From positions 124,001 to 188,000 of the forward strand of contig JAAVTG010000699.1 of the NCBI GenBank assembly GCA_011947345.1: a stretch of 64,000 nucleotides of DNA, read 5' to 3'. Positions 54,233 to 64,000 of this stretch are shown here, in pieces; position 1 is the stretch's first letter, and every line of letters begins with the position of its first letter. The position numbers and the translations under genes are program-made. Source of the DNA: Phytophthora quininea. Taxonomy: Eukaryota; Oomycota; Peronosporomycetes; Peronosporales; Peronosporaceae. A model generated the notes under the pieces. The model did no database searches. It saw only the letters and a list, made by a program, of their open reading frames with translations, and was not told the DNA's origin.

Positions 54233-54726
54233 AAGGAGTATACAAACTCCTAGTGAACGTGAGTTTACAGGGACTAAATCTAAGACTGAACGTATTAATA
54301 GAGCTCGCACAGTTTGGCCTGCAATACAAACTGTAAGATATCTATACTAAAACCTACTTCACGTTGATTGGGTGGCCCCAAGCCACCCACCACGCGTCAC
54401 GTGGTGTGCACCACACAGTGTACCCAACTCAGGCAAGTGACAAGTCACTCGCCATGTAACACCCCGTAACATTGAGTATCCAGAGTTGGTAGATCCGGAC
54501 GGAGGAGTGTACACGAGAAACATCGTGTACACGCAGATTTTTGATTAGGAGTCGAAGTGCATTTCTAGGCTATGATGTAGTAGCTTGCCACTACGAACTA
54601 GAACCTAGCTTTACGTTGGACAAATGGCACTTGGCAATTTTCATGATTTTATATAACTTTTTAAGCTTCAAGCCCGTACGTTTTAGATTAAACTACTTAC
54701 TAATTCGTGTGAACAGCTAAATCATC
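54233..54726. other. Helitron-flanking DNA with small hairpins
   Basis: Non-coding. Contains perfect small hairpins: AGGAGT-ACTCCT (54,236-54,253), GGGTGGC-GCCACCC (about 54,369-54,387) and AGTGAC-GTCACT (about 54,436-54,449). No gene recognised. Confidence 0.45.
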
Positions 54727-54835
54727 CCGCCGGAGCGTAGCGAAGGCAAGCAGGCCGCACAGCTGCATCAAACCATAAACCACCGCCGCGTAGTGGCGGC
54801 GTTGGCTACTTGCAAATGAGTTCGTACCAGAAGGT
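54727..54835 (+). repeat. GC-rich hairpin module, probable Helitron 3' end
   Basis: CGGAGCGTAGCGAAGGCAAG, then CCGCCGCGTAGTGGCGG (5-bp perfect stem) and TTGGCTACTTGCAAATG. A related module is on the minus strand at 60,655-60,745. GC hairpins close to the end are typical of Helitron 3' termini, and this one lies downstream of the helicase C-terminus, but a CTRR end next to a T is not evident. Confidence 0.45.
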
Positions 54836-54941
54836 GATCCATTTGCAATAGTTCATTCTCATAACGTGTCTAAAGCGCTCCAAAAATGCAATGTATGATC
54901 GCATGCTGTTGAATGTAGAAGCCTCGATGAGGGATATTTAT

Positions 54942-55759
54942 CTAAGCTTTTCCTTTGGCGACCTCTTGCTTTTTGATGTTGCCAGGGTACGCCACAATGA
55001 TGTTCATCATTTTCTTCTTCAAGTCCGGATGACCTTTGAACGCAGCCTCAAGATCATCTCCAGTCTTCCCTAGCTCGTACCATTCGCCAAACTTTTCCTT
55101 CATCTTGGCCATGCTGCTCATCCCAGTGGACTCTTTGATCGAGTAGAGGTCTGCTGTGGGGAGCCATCCAGCGAGTTTCTCGCCATACACGTGCTTGGTG
55201 CGGTAGCCGTTGAACGGAAGAAGGATATGCTTGTCCTTCTCGAACTCTTTCGACAGCTTAGCGACGATCGAGTCCGAGAAGGACAAGCATATCCTTCTTC
55301 CGTTTCTTCTCGCGGTTAAAGTCCTTCAGATTGGCCTCGATCTGTGGTCGGTTGCTGAGCAATTTGTCGGCCTTGGCCGCGGCCTCCCTCTTGAACTTTC
55401 TGAACTGCTGTATGAACCTCTTAGTCTGCAACGGCTTCTTCATGACGGGGTTTTCCTCAACTCCTTGATCACGTCCTTCGAGATCAACTCGCTTTGGCCC
55501 ACGACGTGAAGAGCTCGTCTTTCTTGGTGGCGTCTTTCAGAGCGTCGTCGATTTGGGCCTTTTGGACGAGTTTCGTGACGTCGAATTTCGCTCGCTCTTC
55601 GCCGTCATCGCTGCCGCTTTCCTTATCCAAGTCGGCCATGTCGTAGCTTCGAAGGTTCCTCACGGTCGAGACGATACTTGGAACGTTTGCTGCTGTGACA
55701 GCAACAGTGTTGACGGAGATACAAGTCAAGGCGAGTATCACCACGAATCGCACGCGCAT
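54942..55759 (-). pseudogene. RxLR-EER class C4, inverted copy with a fold-back mutation
   Basis: The only family member on the minus strand. Leader MRVRFVVILALTCISVNTVAVTA, RNLR and GEER are intact; the frame stops after SWAKAS. Then KKPLQTKRFIQQFRKFKREA and NRPQIEANLKDFN are readable. The next module (EMFKTWFANEAV in relatives) is replaced by the reverse complement of nearby coding DNA (see the hairpin at 55,213-55,304). After it IVAKLSKEFEKDKHILLPFN and GWLPTADLYSIKESTG continue to a stop at 54,942. It is more diverged than C1-C3 in the C-terminal part (GHPDLKKKMMNIIVAYP). Confidence 0.8.
55213..55304. repeat. 30-bp perfect inverted repeat (fold-back) inside C4
   Basis: Arms 55213-55242 and 55275-55304 are exact reverse complements, with a 32-bp loop. 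The left arm encodes KDKHILLPF on the minus strand; the right arm sits where other class C genes encode the EMFKTWFANEAV module. This is the footprint of an intramolecular template switch. Confidence 0.92.
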
Positions 55760-57190
55760 GGTGGGGTAGATGCGCTTCTGTATTGTTGAGGCGCCAATTG
55801 TGGAGTGCCGAGAAACAGAAAAGAGATTGTATCATACAGTGTGTGAGCGCGCGCTCACCGATCGCGCCAAAAACTCGTAATCGTGGGCACAAGTTGCCAA
55901 TTTTCACTCAGTTTTACTAAGGTGACTTTAGGATCCCCGATCTCGAGCTGAACGCCAGACGTTCATACGACGCACACCCTCAATACAAATGTTCTAGTCC
56001 GGGTGGACAAGGCAAGTCAAAGCCTGGGGAAGAGCGGAGCAAAGCATTTTCCAACAGCTGGAAGATAGAGACATAAAGATTGAGGCGCCCGTAAACTTTT
56101 TGCGATCGTCCAATTCATAGGCTTGCTCGTTGACGATGGGAAAAACTGTGGAGATCGAGATCGAAGATGGAATTCTGAAAGTCCTCCAAACTTATGAAAA
56201 ACACCAAGCCCAAAATCGATGCCGGCGGTTTATGGCCCGTGTGCGGAGCACGCCCGGACCAAGAATGTCTTCTAGCTTGACCACTGATCAAGCGAAACGA
56301 GATGCCCCCATTTGGGGGTTCTTAGGGTCACACAGAGCGCGTAAGTTTTGGGTACAGGCTGGGCGATACATTTTAGCGCTCTATGAACTATTATAAATAA
56401 TACAGCCTCAGAATTCCATTCTATGGTGCCTCGATCTCCATAATTTTTACCGTTCACGATGGCCACCCCGTTGAGTCGCAAACACCGGGCGAGTTTGTGT
56501 TGACACAGTATTTTACATTGGAGTCAGTGACTCCGAGTCACGATCTGTGTAGCGTTTGCTCTCTGTCGTGAAGATTGCTCGAGCTCTTTTGAAGTCCTGC
56601 AGTGTTATAAGTTGTTCATGGAAGCTGACTGCTTTGACAGACTCAGTATTCCAGCGCTCAGTTCGTTATTTGCTCGCTCAAGCCCAAGCTCTGAGCTCCA
56701 GCTGCAGTGCAATGCACCTCGAGCCCGTGCTTGAGGGTGAGCCTTGCGTGTCGAAGCCCCGCAGCTTCCGCAGTGCCATATCCATCTCTGCGATCAAGTG
56801 GCCCCTCTCAACTCCCAAGGCAAGGTGAAAATCAAGCAGAAGCGTCTACGCGACGGCATACCAGCTGTAGAAACAGTTAATCCTTGGTACAGCCGTCATG
56901 ACGAAGGCTTTTCCTCCGGCGTGGCGCCTTGAAAAACCTCAAGTGTCCTGTGTGTGCCCGCGGGTGGCACCGGGATAGCCGGTGGCCTCCAGCATTAACC
57001 TGCTGATGCTGTAGGAAAGGAGTAGCTACTAGCATGTCCCGGATAGCGGGGGTAAAGGGGTTCACCCTCTCCTCATGATGTCAGGGAATAAAGTCGTGTC
57101 GAAGAAATTGCGTGCATCAGTGAAAACAAGTAGAAAGAATAACGAGTTCAGGCACAATTAGGCACACATCAATTGCCAGTTCAGTAGGTA
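55760..57190. other. C4 promoter, then gene-poor DNA
   Basis: 55,760-56,100 is homologous, in reverse, to the region upstream of C1/C2 (26,600-26,953), so C4 was copied with its promoter. Around 56,170-56,230 a short plus-strand piece (ILKVLQTYEKHQAQ) resembles the effector module VIEAFKNHQAQ. 56,400-57,190 has no recognised gene. Confidence 0.55.
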
Positions 57191-57206
57191 ACTAAAGTGC
57201 TATTGT

Positions 57207-57828
57207 GGACATGAAAAAAACAACAAAGAAAAGCTTTTGTGAAATTTCCCGCGGGGATGACCTGCCCCCGTCGTTACGCGAAGCGCTGGTCGTCGATACC
57301 TCATGCCCTGATTCGGTTTCTACGACTTGTATGATCTGGCCGAATACGGCTTTCTGTCCTTGGTTGAGTTTGGCCTCGTCTCGAACAATAGCGTCCAATG
57401 TCCTTGTGCTGTATCTTTTCTTGCGGTGTATGAGATTGTTGTCGAGAAGAGACTCTCGAGCCAAACTCGGGACATCACTCGACTGCGGAGGGTCAAAATC
57501 GGTCACAGCATACCCACTCACCTTTAGCAAATCGTTCACGCTTTTTAGCGTCTCAAACATTACCACAGTCTCTCTTGTAGACTTAGGGAGATCCCGGTGC
57601 TTATGCGCTATGTCTCTATCCAATTCCTCATAGAATTGGTCCCACAACCCACGGACGTCGCTTGGCACTAACAGTGTACTGGAAAGTTGTCGAAGTTGAT
57701 AGGGCATCTGGAAACTCGACTAGTCCATTCAAAGGCCAGCCATTTGCCCTTCGGCAACTGACACGATGCAATTCTGCCGTTTTGCGGCTGCCTCCGAATC
57801 TGACCTCTGATTGGTCAGATGCTATCAA
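57207..57828 (-). pseudogene. Helitron PIF1-like helicase, N-terminal part
   Basis: Minus-strand frames contain the conserved segment ahead of Walker A in Helitron helicases: MPYQLRQLSSTLLVPSDVRGLWDQFYEELDRDI, then VNDLLKVSGYAVTDFDPPQ, LARESLLDNNLIH and LNQGQKAVFGQIIQVVE. It breaks at SQKLFFV, exactly where GPGGTGK should follow; unrelated sequence comes next. An upstream piece (57,628-57,828, in another frame) continues the same domain. Confidence 0.75.
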
Positions 57829-57899
57829 CAGTGGGTGTCGGGTTGTGGAGTTTAACTTGAACCTGGGGAGAGACGCGGGCGTATCACCATAGTGACTCA

Positions 57900-58330
57900 G
57901 AACACTTTGACCTGAACCAAGACAACTGAGTCCAGATCCAGGTAGAACTTATATGTTTTATCATGGAACAGAAGTACCTGGACCACGTCATGTTGTCGAG
58001 TTATAAGGGTCCCCAAGTTATCAGCACCTGGATCGGAAGCCATCTGGGATCGCTATACGAAACCTAAGATGATCAGGCTCACATAGTCGCCTCCAATGTC
58101 CACAAGCCAGGAGCCGCCTGGATCAGTCGTCACAAGTGATATCTGGATTATGGCACCTGGATCATGTTACCTTGATCGGGAGTCACCTGAGATTGGTACT
58201 CTGAACCCAAGATGTTTCAGGATCACATGGCTGCGTCTAGTATTCACAAGTTACAGAGGTAACCTGGGTCAGCTATTATCACAAGTTGCACCTGGATCGT
58301 ACCACCTGGATCAGGTGCCTGTGATTATGA
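57900..58330. repeat. Diverged CACCTGGATC minisatellite-like region
   Basis: The motif CACCTGGATC or one-base variants recurs at irregular spacing (about 58,026, 58,118, 58,157, 58,279 and 58,302), mixed with related CCTTGATC and CACAAGT blocks. No coding frame is supported. Confidence 0.5.
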
Positions 58331-60506
58331 CGGTAAAACCCGGGATACTACGGGAGTTTCACGCCATATATTTCAAGATATTAATCGAAGAGTCGTCAAA
58401 CCCAGGGGTCGCCTACTCGAAGATCACTGTCGCAGAGGGTCGCGAAATCTAAAACCGCTGGCCCCAAGTCTTCATACAAAAATCAAGTAAAATCAGCACA
58501 TAAGGTAAATTTCCATAGTAATTAGGTTAAACCATAAACAGACTTCAATTTGCCGTCTAAAGCACAAGTGCCTGTTGATCCCCGTGGGGTCTCAGGGGTC
58601 GACTGTTGCGGAAAGCTAATCCCATGAGGGCATGCCCGGCTAGGACTGGTCGTCCGTGTGAGCTCTACCTAAATCAAGTCCAAATTAGGTGGGGCGCTCG
58701 GCAAAACCAGGTCCCATCTATTCCATATCCCAGTTGGTCACCTGAAAGTGTAGGCAGGGTGTTCCATTTCATGTTAACAAGAGTTTGTGGGGGCTATCTG
58801 TAGTCGCCCCTCCTGAATCTTCGCTTGCTTTGACTACTGCATACAGCGACTGCTATCTGCTTTGAACTCGAAACTCCTCCTGGTCCAAGTGTTTGTGTTT
58901 CAAATCCAAAAGGAGGTGGAGCGCGTTTCAATACGTCTGAGTACCTGGATATTGTCGTCGGGTGACCCATAAAAACCTAATCAACAGCATCCGACGTTTC
59001 CAGCCCAATTCCATTGCCAAAGTTAAAGAATAAGGAACTTGTATATATATTGTGGTGTAATTAAGCTTGTGTGGTGGTGTTTTGACCTTGTTCTCGCTAG
59101 AAACAGCGTTCCGGGGAAGTGAGTGTCAGAACCAGCCTCGTCACTAACATTTTCTGCCTGAGTCAGATAGGTGGATACTCCAGATTAAACGGACCGAAAG
59201 GGGATTGCCACAAGGAGCACACGCCACCCAGGATCGTACTGCTGGTCCTGGGGTACTTCACGTGGGTCAAGAACCTCAGCCGGGAAGCTGCCTGGATCAG
59301 GTCTCTGGGCGTCGTCCAAAGTGCGCTTCGCCTATACACCCTGGGCGCGTTCGGTTCACCGCCGTCGCCTCACAACACCAAGCTCCAAGTACTGTTGGTG
59401 TGTACCACCCTATTATTGGTGTGGTCCAACTTCTCAGGCCGCCTTCGCTGGCGCTCGGCAGCCAATGGCTGTGCCGGATCTTCTCCATCAAAACTCGGCC
59501 ACAGACCGACTGACAAACGGACAGACAGCAGGTTTGCTGTATCCGTTAGCCTCAGGTTCCGGGACAGTGGAGGTTTTCGCAGCTTTCTGCGCGCTCGAGC
59601 TGTCGATTGAAACACAAAATACATCGCTTTATAACCAATGAGAAGATCTTTCGAATGTTGTACGGGCTGGGGAATCCGGCCAATGCTCGTAGAGACTCGC
59701 TCGAAAAAGTGTCGAAGACACCTCCGGGCTTGAGCGCTGCTGTGGACGGCCAGGACAAGATAAGAGCGGCTGTTGAGACTGTGCTGCCGAAGTAGATGCC
59801 TCGGCGCGAAGCTGAATCCCGGTTTGGTGGCAGCAAGAGCCCAATTCAGCGGTTTATGTTGGCGACCTCACCGCTGAGCTTCCAGTCATGGGGAAACCCG
59901 GATATCTCTAGTTTTTGGTACAAACATGTGAGAATCGACGAACTCAAGCATCGGAAAGTAGATGAAGAACCTGGCCAAAATGCCTCCGCGAGCCTCGCAG
60001 TGGCGTCTTAATGACGTTGGAAGCAACGTTTAGCTAGTGAGGACGATAGGAACAAGGAGACGGCTCAAACCTGCAGAAACAGCGGTAAAAGAGGAGAATG
60101 AGCGTCGTGTCCGATTGCTGGGGCAAACTGCGTCAAATGCTGCTGCTACTAAAAGGAGATGCGGGAGAGAAAACGCGTGGGGAACGACGTGGAGAAGGCT
60201 TAATTTAAAGAGGGAAGCTGCTGCTGCTCGAAATCACTGGCTATTGAGGTGTCTACTACGAGAAACTGTGTTCAAAGTGTGCTCAAGTACAGTGTCCCAG
60301 AACTTGACGCGTCGATTTAGGGTAAATGTCGGGGTGCCTACGGCGGCCGTGAGCATATCTATCGCAATGGATGCATGCTGTCAAACTACATTTTCTTTGC
60401 TCTTTACGACCGTAGTCTTCACGTTACGATACTTGCATTGCTTCATACTCAAACGAGCCTGTCAAAAGGTGTTCCGGAATCTGATCCTAGCGGATGGTAG
60501 TCTAAA
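58331..60506. other. Gene-poor repeat-rich spacer
   Basis: No gene supported. Frames at 59,119-59,610 and 59,607-60,011 lack leaders and motifs. A possible solo LTR (58,604-59,149) was considered and not accepted. Confidence 0.45.
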
Positions 60507-60632
60507 GATTGCACTGGTCAACAGACAGCGTAATCTCTCACTCGTATCGTGTGATTATAAAAATTGCTGTAGTTGTAGAAGATTGCACTGGTCAACAGAT
60601 AGCGTAATCTCTCGCTCGTATCGTGTGATTAT
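60507..60632 (+). repeat. 52-bp direct repeat, two copies
   Basis: 60507-60558 and 60581-60632 (GATTGCACTGGTCAACAGA.. to ..TCGTATCGTGTGATTAT) with three differences, spaced by 22 bases. Confidence 0.85.
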
Positions 60633-60654
60633 CCACACGGTTCCACATTTGCAA

Positions 60655-60745
60655 AACAAGCCAGCTGGCTGCGCCGCTTGCGGCGCAGTCTTCGTTCTCC
60701 GGAGCGCCTAAACCAATTGCCTCGCTTCGCTCGGCCGGATGTACT
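60655..60745 (-). repeat. GC-rich hairpin module, second copy
   Basis: Reverse strand has GAGCGAAGCGAGGCAA, a perfect 9-bp stem (CTGCGCCGC-AA-GCGGCGCAG), then GGCTTG and TTGCAAATG, parallel to 54,727-54,835. Probably the end of a Helitron-related element in minus orientation. Confidence 0.45.
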
Positions 60746-60836
60746 TAGATGTGTTATCATTTTGATCAATGTACTGAGGCTTTTAGCCAAGCAGGATAGT
60801 GTGGCTGACGAACAGACTTACAGACACGCCTTTTTG

Positions 60837-63800
60837 TTAACCCCCAAAGCCCATACGTTGTATCTGGCAACATGAAACATGTTGTATGTTATAATAGGGA
60901 TTGGCTCTGAAAACGGCAAAAATATGCTTAGATTAAGATAAACAAATCTTTAGCAAGAACAAGACATTCCCCGAAATGCACAGGTTTAGGCTCCGACGCA
61001 CATAAACGGGACCCCCGACACTTAACGTAGGAAGTGCGCAAAGCTTTTGTGGCTAGCGTAGCTCCCCTCCCGCGCAGTTCAAATCCGACCAAAACCTAAA
61101 GAAGAGGATGCCGGAACGACGCGAGACCCGTCGTGAGCACCAGCGCCTCGTCAAACGCCCCACCGGGCGAAACACCGAGGACCGAAAGCGTCTCTTCGCA
61201 GAGCACAGGGCGTTTCTCCGGGGAGAGAGCGATACTGATGCCGACTTTGACTCTGGTGAACCTCAAGCGCCAAGCCCCGCACGTCCTCTGTCCCGGAAGC
61301 CCCCATGGGCAAAGATCGAGCCTATCTGGAGTCACAGAAACACCTTCTGTCGCAGCAGCGCAGGTCAATAGCGGCGAAGACCATTGCAGGGTCAGGGAAG
61401 AGGGGCGGCCGTGTTACCCCAACATCTTCAGATGAAGACGGAGACTACGTTCCTGACGAAGCTGAAGACTATGACGACGACGAGGAAGCCATCTTGCCAC
61501 AGACGACGCCCAAGACAGCCTCCAAGCGATCGACGTACGCCAAGAGGTCGGCCAAGCCGTCAGCCAAGCCGGCAGCCAAGTCAGCATACGGGTTGGTGTC
61601 CAAAACATCGTCCAAGTCGTCGACCAAGGCCGTGCCCAAGGCGCCAGCCAAGTCTCAAACGAATCCGCCGCCAAGGCCTCGGCGAAGGCCGCTGCCAAGT
61701 CCCGTGCCAAACCGCGTACGATGTCATCGACCGAAGCGTCAGCCACGACCTCGCCAAAATCCAAGGCCAAATCCGCACCTAAACCATCAGCCAAGGCCAC
61801 TTCTACTCTATCAGGAGGATCCCTTGGTAGAGCTGCAGCGCCACCTCCTGCCAAGGCTCTGGATAAGTCGAGGGTATCCGGTGGCGTCGAGAAGAAGCCA
61901 AGACAGCCGAGTGCTGCAAAGGCAGCTCAAATAGCTGAAGAGAAAAGGAAAGCCGCGGCCGCCAAGAAGCGATGCGATGTGGCACTTGTTGCAGAGCGCG
62001 AGGGAGCTGCTGCGTTGGAGAACGCGCGGGATCGCGTTGCTGCGGGTGCGACAGGGACTCCCGAGAAGCAGTTCGAACGCCGGGAGGAACGTGTTGAGGC
62101 CGCTAGTATTGCTGGTAACCCGTCTCCAAACAGTGGAAAGAGGAAGGCTCTTCTGAAGTCTCCTGCAGGGTCGAAGAAGAAGAGCAGGACGACCCCAAAC
62201 GTGCGAGAAGGTGACCGGATTACAGTGGCCAGCCTGACCGCTTCGGAAACCCAAAGGTACATCGCTATCTATCCTGTATCATACAGCATGTTCTAGCAAG
62301 TGTTCATGTTATCCATGCAGGTATGTACAACGTGTTGATCTCACCAAGCATGTATACAACGAGCCCACATCATGTCATCGCCAACATGATGGTTGTATCC
62401 AACATGAATACATCGTGGTTTCATCACGTCATGTACTGCATGTCATCACGATACAACATGATGGCGTTGGAGCATACAGCAAGTGCCTTTTCCAACATGC
62501 TGTATATAGTGTTGTCTGACGCATTTATATTTTGTGTGTCTGTGCAGATATTCTGTGGCAGAACACATTCGATCTGGGGTTGCAAGCAGCGCCGATACGC
62601 ACCGGCACGCAACGCAAGTTCACGTTGAGGGTGCTATTCGTCCCGAGGATGCTAGCGGCCGAGAAAATATCGACGACAGCTACGAAGTGCTGAACTCGGA
62701 CTGTGAAGACTCCGAATCAGAGATGTTGTTTGTGGACGAGGACGACGGATACATCAGCCCCCGTGGTAACGACTGTGACGAAGCTTCGGAAAGCGACACC
62801 AGTGCGGACGGGTCTGACGAGGAAGCGGATGCTGGCGGCCACAGCCATGCTAGTCGGCAGTTTGAGGCGGTTGAAGTTCTTTCAAAGGACCAAATGGTGG
62901 AGTTCGCACAGAACAAACGGAAGATGAACAGCATGCGAGCTAATGGCTGGATATGCGGTAGGCGCTTGGTGCTTGCATTGAGTGTTAGCACTGGCAACAT
63001 GTTGACTCTTGGTGTGATGTTGTATCTGATGTTTTGTAGATCCGAACGAATTTCCACCAGATGTGAACTATCCAAATTTGTCGGAAGCGGAATACGGTGT
63101 TAGCGAAGATGTGCTCGCCCTGGCAGAGTCGCCATTGGAGCTCTTCTTTTCTTTTGCCAAAGTCGCTGTGGCTTGACATTGCAACGGAGTCGAACCATTA
63201 CAAGCTTCAACATCTGACAGAGCGCATCGACAAGATGTTTGAGAATCAGAAGGTCCCAGACAAGAAGTCGAGGGAAGAGTTTATGAACCAGGAGGCGAAG
63301 GAGCCCGACATCAAAGCTTACGAGGTGCTGCATGTGTTGGGCCTTTTGCTTGCTCGAATGCTGAATCCCCACCGTCGTCACTTCCGCGATCATTGGGCCA
63401 CCACCTCTGTGGGTGCTGTACCTCGCGGGACGTTTGGCGCCTTTATGGCTCGAAACCGTTTTACTCATATCATGGCCAACCTTCAGTTTACAAACAACTC
63501 TGACACCCGAGCCACCAGGGACAGACCGTGGAAGATAAGGTCGGTGGTTGATATCATGCAGAGGACATTTTTGCAGGGCTACAATACCCCTCCAGTAATC
63601 TCGTTTGATGAAGCGATGGTACCGTGCCAGAATCGCAACAACCCGACACGTCAATACATAAAAGCGAAGCCACACAAGTGGGGAGCTAAAATTTTCCTGA
63701 CGTGTTGCGCAGATACTTCATATTGCTTGAGGTACTGTAAGAATATCTAATTTGTGCTGGTGTTGATGCTGTATCTGACGTGCTGTTATTGGTGTTTTCA

Positions 63801-64000
63801 TGTTGTATCTGCTAACCTCTAGACTCGGAGTTTACTGCGGGAAGGCACAACTCACAGCCGAACTCGGCAATGTGCCCGAGTCCGTTTGCTCGGTCGATCC
63901 CAACTCTGGACCTGCTGCAGTGATTAGAATTTTGGAAGCCGTTTTGCCAGCCGTCCAAGACGATGTATACCATGCTGTGGTGACTGACAGATTCTACACC
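60837..64000 (+). mobile_element. piggyBac-like element, 5' part
   Basis: TTAA at 60,837-60,840 followed by a terminus beginning CCCCCAAAGCCC fits piggyBac insertion, and the transposase follows in the same direction. The subterminal region has CATACGTTGTATCTGGCAAC and ACATGTTGTATG. The 3' end lies beyond the window. Confidence 0.8.
61108..64000 (+). CDS. piggyBac transposase with H1-like N-terminal region, partial
   Basis: Exons about 61108-62256, 62548-62957, 63040-63731 and 63823 to beyond the window; introns 291, 82 and 91 nt, GT-AG, keeping frame. N-terminal: a basic coil, an acidic patch (DEDGDYVPDEAEDYDDDEE), then Ala-Lys-Ser-Pro repeats (KRSAKPSAKPAAKSAYG) resembling linker histone tails. 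After exon 2 (acidic again) comes the DDE_Tnp_1_7 core: PKSLWLDIATESNHYKL, VISFDEAMVPCQNRNNPTRQ, YIKAKPHKWGAKIF, and VVTDRFYT at the window end. The first two catalytic Asp positions are present. Frame changes are near 61,310, 61,665 and 63,150 (in a T-rich run before PKSLW). Confidence 0.8.

Noticed and set aside
56556..56932. Two plus-strand frames of 60-90 codons
   Set aside because: No conserved feature or leader; they lie in transposon-rich DNA inside the proposed inversion.
58604..59149. Possible solo LTR (TGTTGCGG to ACTAACA)
   Set aside because: Ends fit TG..CA and a TATATATA box is present, but there is no target duplication, no primer site and no second copy in the window.
60037..60711. 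224-codon plus-strand frame
   Set aside because: Spans the 52-bp direct repeat and part of the hairpin module; composition and lack of motifs do not support a gene.
61020..61100. tRNA-like stretch with GTTCAAATCC
   Set aside because: Only a T-loop-like piece is seen; no anticodon arm or acceptor stem can be folded by eye.
1..64000. CRISPR arrays, operons, ribosome binding sites
   Set aside because: The window is eukaryotic (spliceosomal introns, LTR elements); no evenly spaced short repeats with unique spacers were seen.

Overview
The window is nuclear DNA of a plant-pathogenic oomycete, almost certainly Phytophthora or a close relative. It carries secreted RxLR-EER effectors, NLP (NPP1-like) proteins, short GT-AG introns of about 54-90 nt, Inr-like cores upstream of secreted-protein genes, and Gypsy, hAT, Helitron and piggyBac elements. 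The species cannot be fixed from the sequence alone.

1-12.1 kb is a secretome and redox block. On the minus strand lie the start of an NLP gene, a GH10 xylanase with a Ser/Thr-rich tail, one NLP pseudogene, one intact NLP and one frameshifted NLP. A 400-bp piece of the frameshifted NLP, including its promoter, recurs inverted at 9.64-10.04 kb. Between and beside the two copies are ferric-reductase/NADPH-oxidase-like genes in three states of preservation.

12.3-23.5 kb is a compact housekeeping island: a CBS-domain plus PTC7-type phosphatase fusion with a mitochondrial-looking leader, an acidic protein, a large membrane protein, Rab geranylgeranyltransferase alpha, a STIMATE/TMEM110 homologue, a bZIP factor, an FoP-duplication RNA-export-type protein and a NiCoT-like metal transporter. 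Genes are separated by tens to a few hundred bases.

24.0-38.3 kb is a tandem array of one RxLR family in three classes (A, B, C). A unit of about 4.58 kb is repeated almost identically, with a third, diverged unit. Members are mosaics of shared N- and C-terminal modules; several are truncated or frameshifted. Small TIR elements have entered the array.

40.5-57.8 kb is nested transposon territory. A class B effector is split by a hAT-like element (12-bp TIRs, 8-bp TSD). That holds a 5'-truncated LINE (17-bp TSD), which holds a 10,057-bp Gypsy element (660-bp LTRs, TAGG TSD). A Helitron-type helicase is in two pieces in opposite orientation whose cut ends meet at the Walker A motif; inverting 52.9-57.2 kb would rejoin them and would also turn the only minus-strand effector of the family back to plus.

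57.8-60.8 kb has no convincing gene, only diverged repeats. From a TTAA at 60,837 to the end is the 5' part of a piggyBac-like element with an intron-containing transposase.

Many genes expected to be intact carry exactly one single-base frameshift, often in or beside a homopolymer. This looks like residual consensus error of a long-read assembly, so single-lesion pseudogene calls here are provisional.
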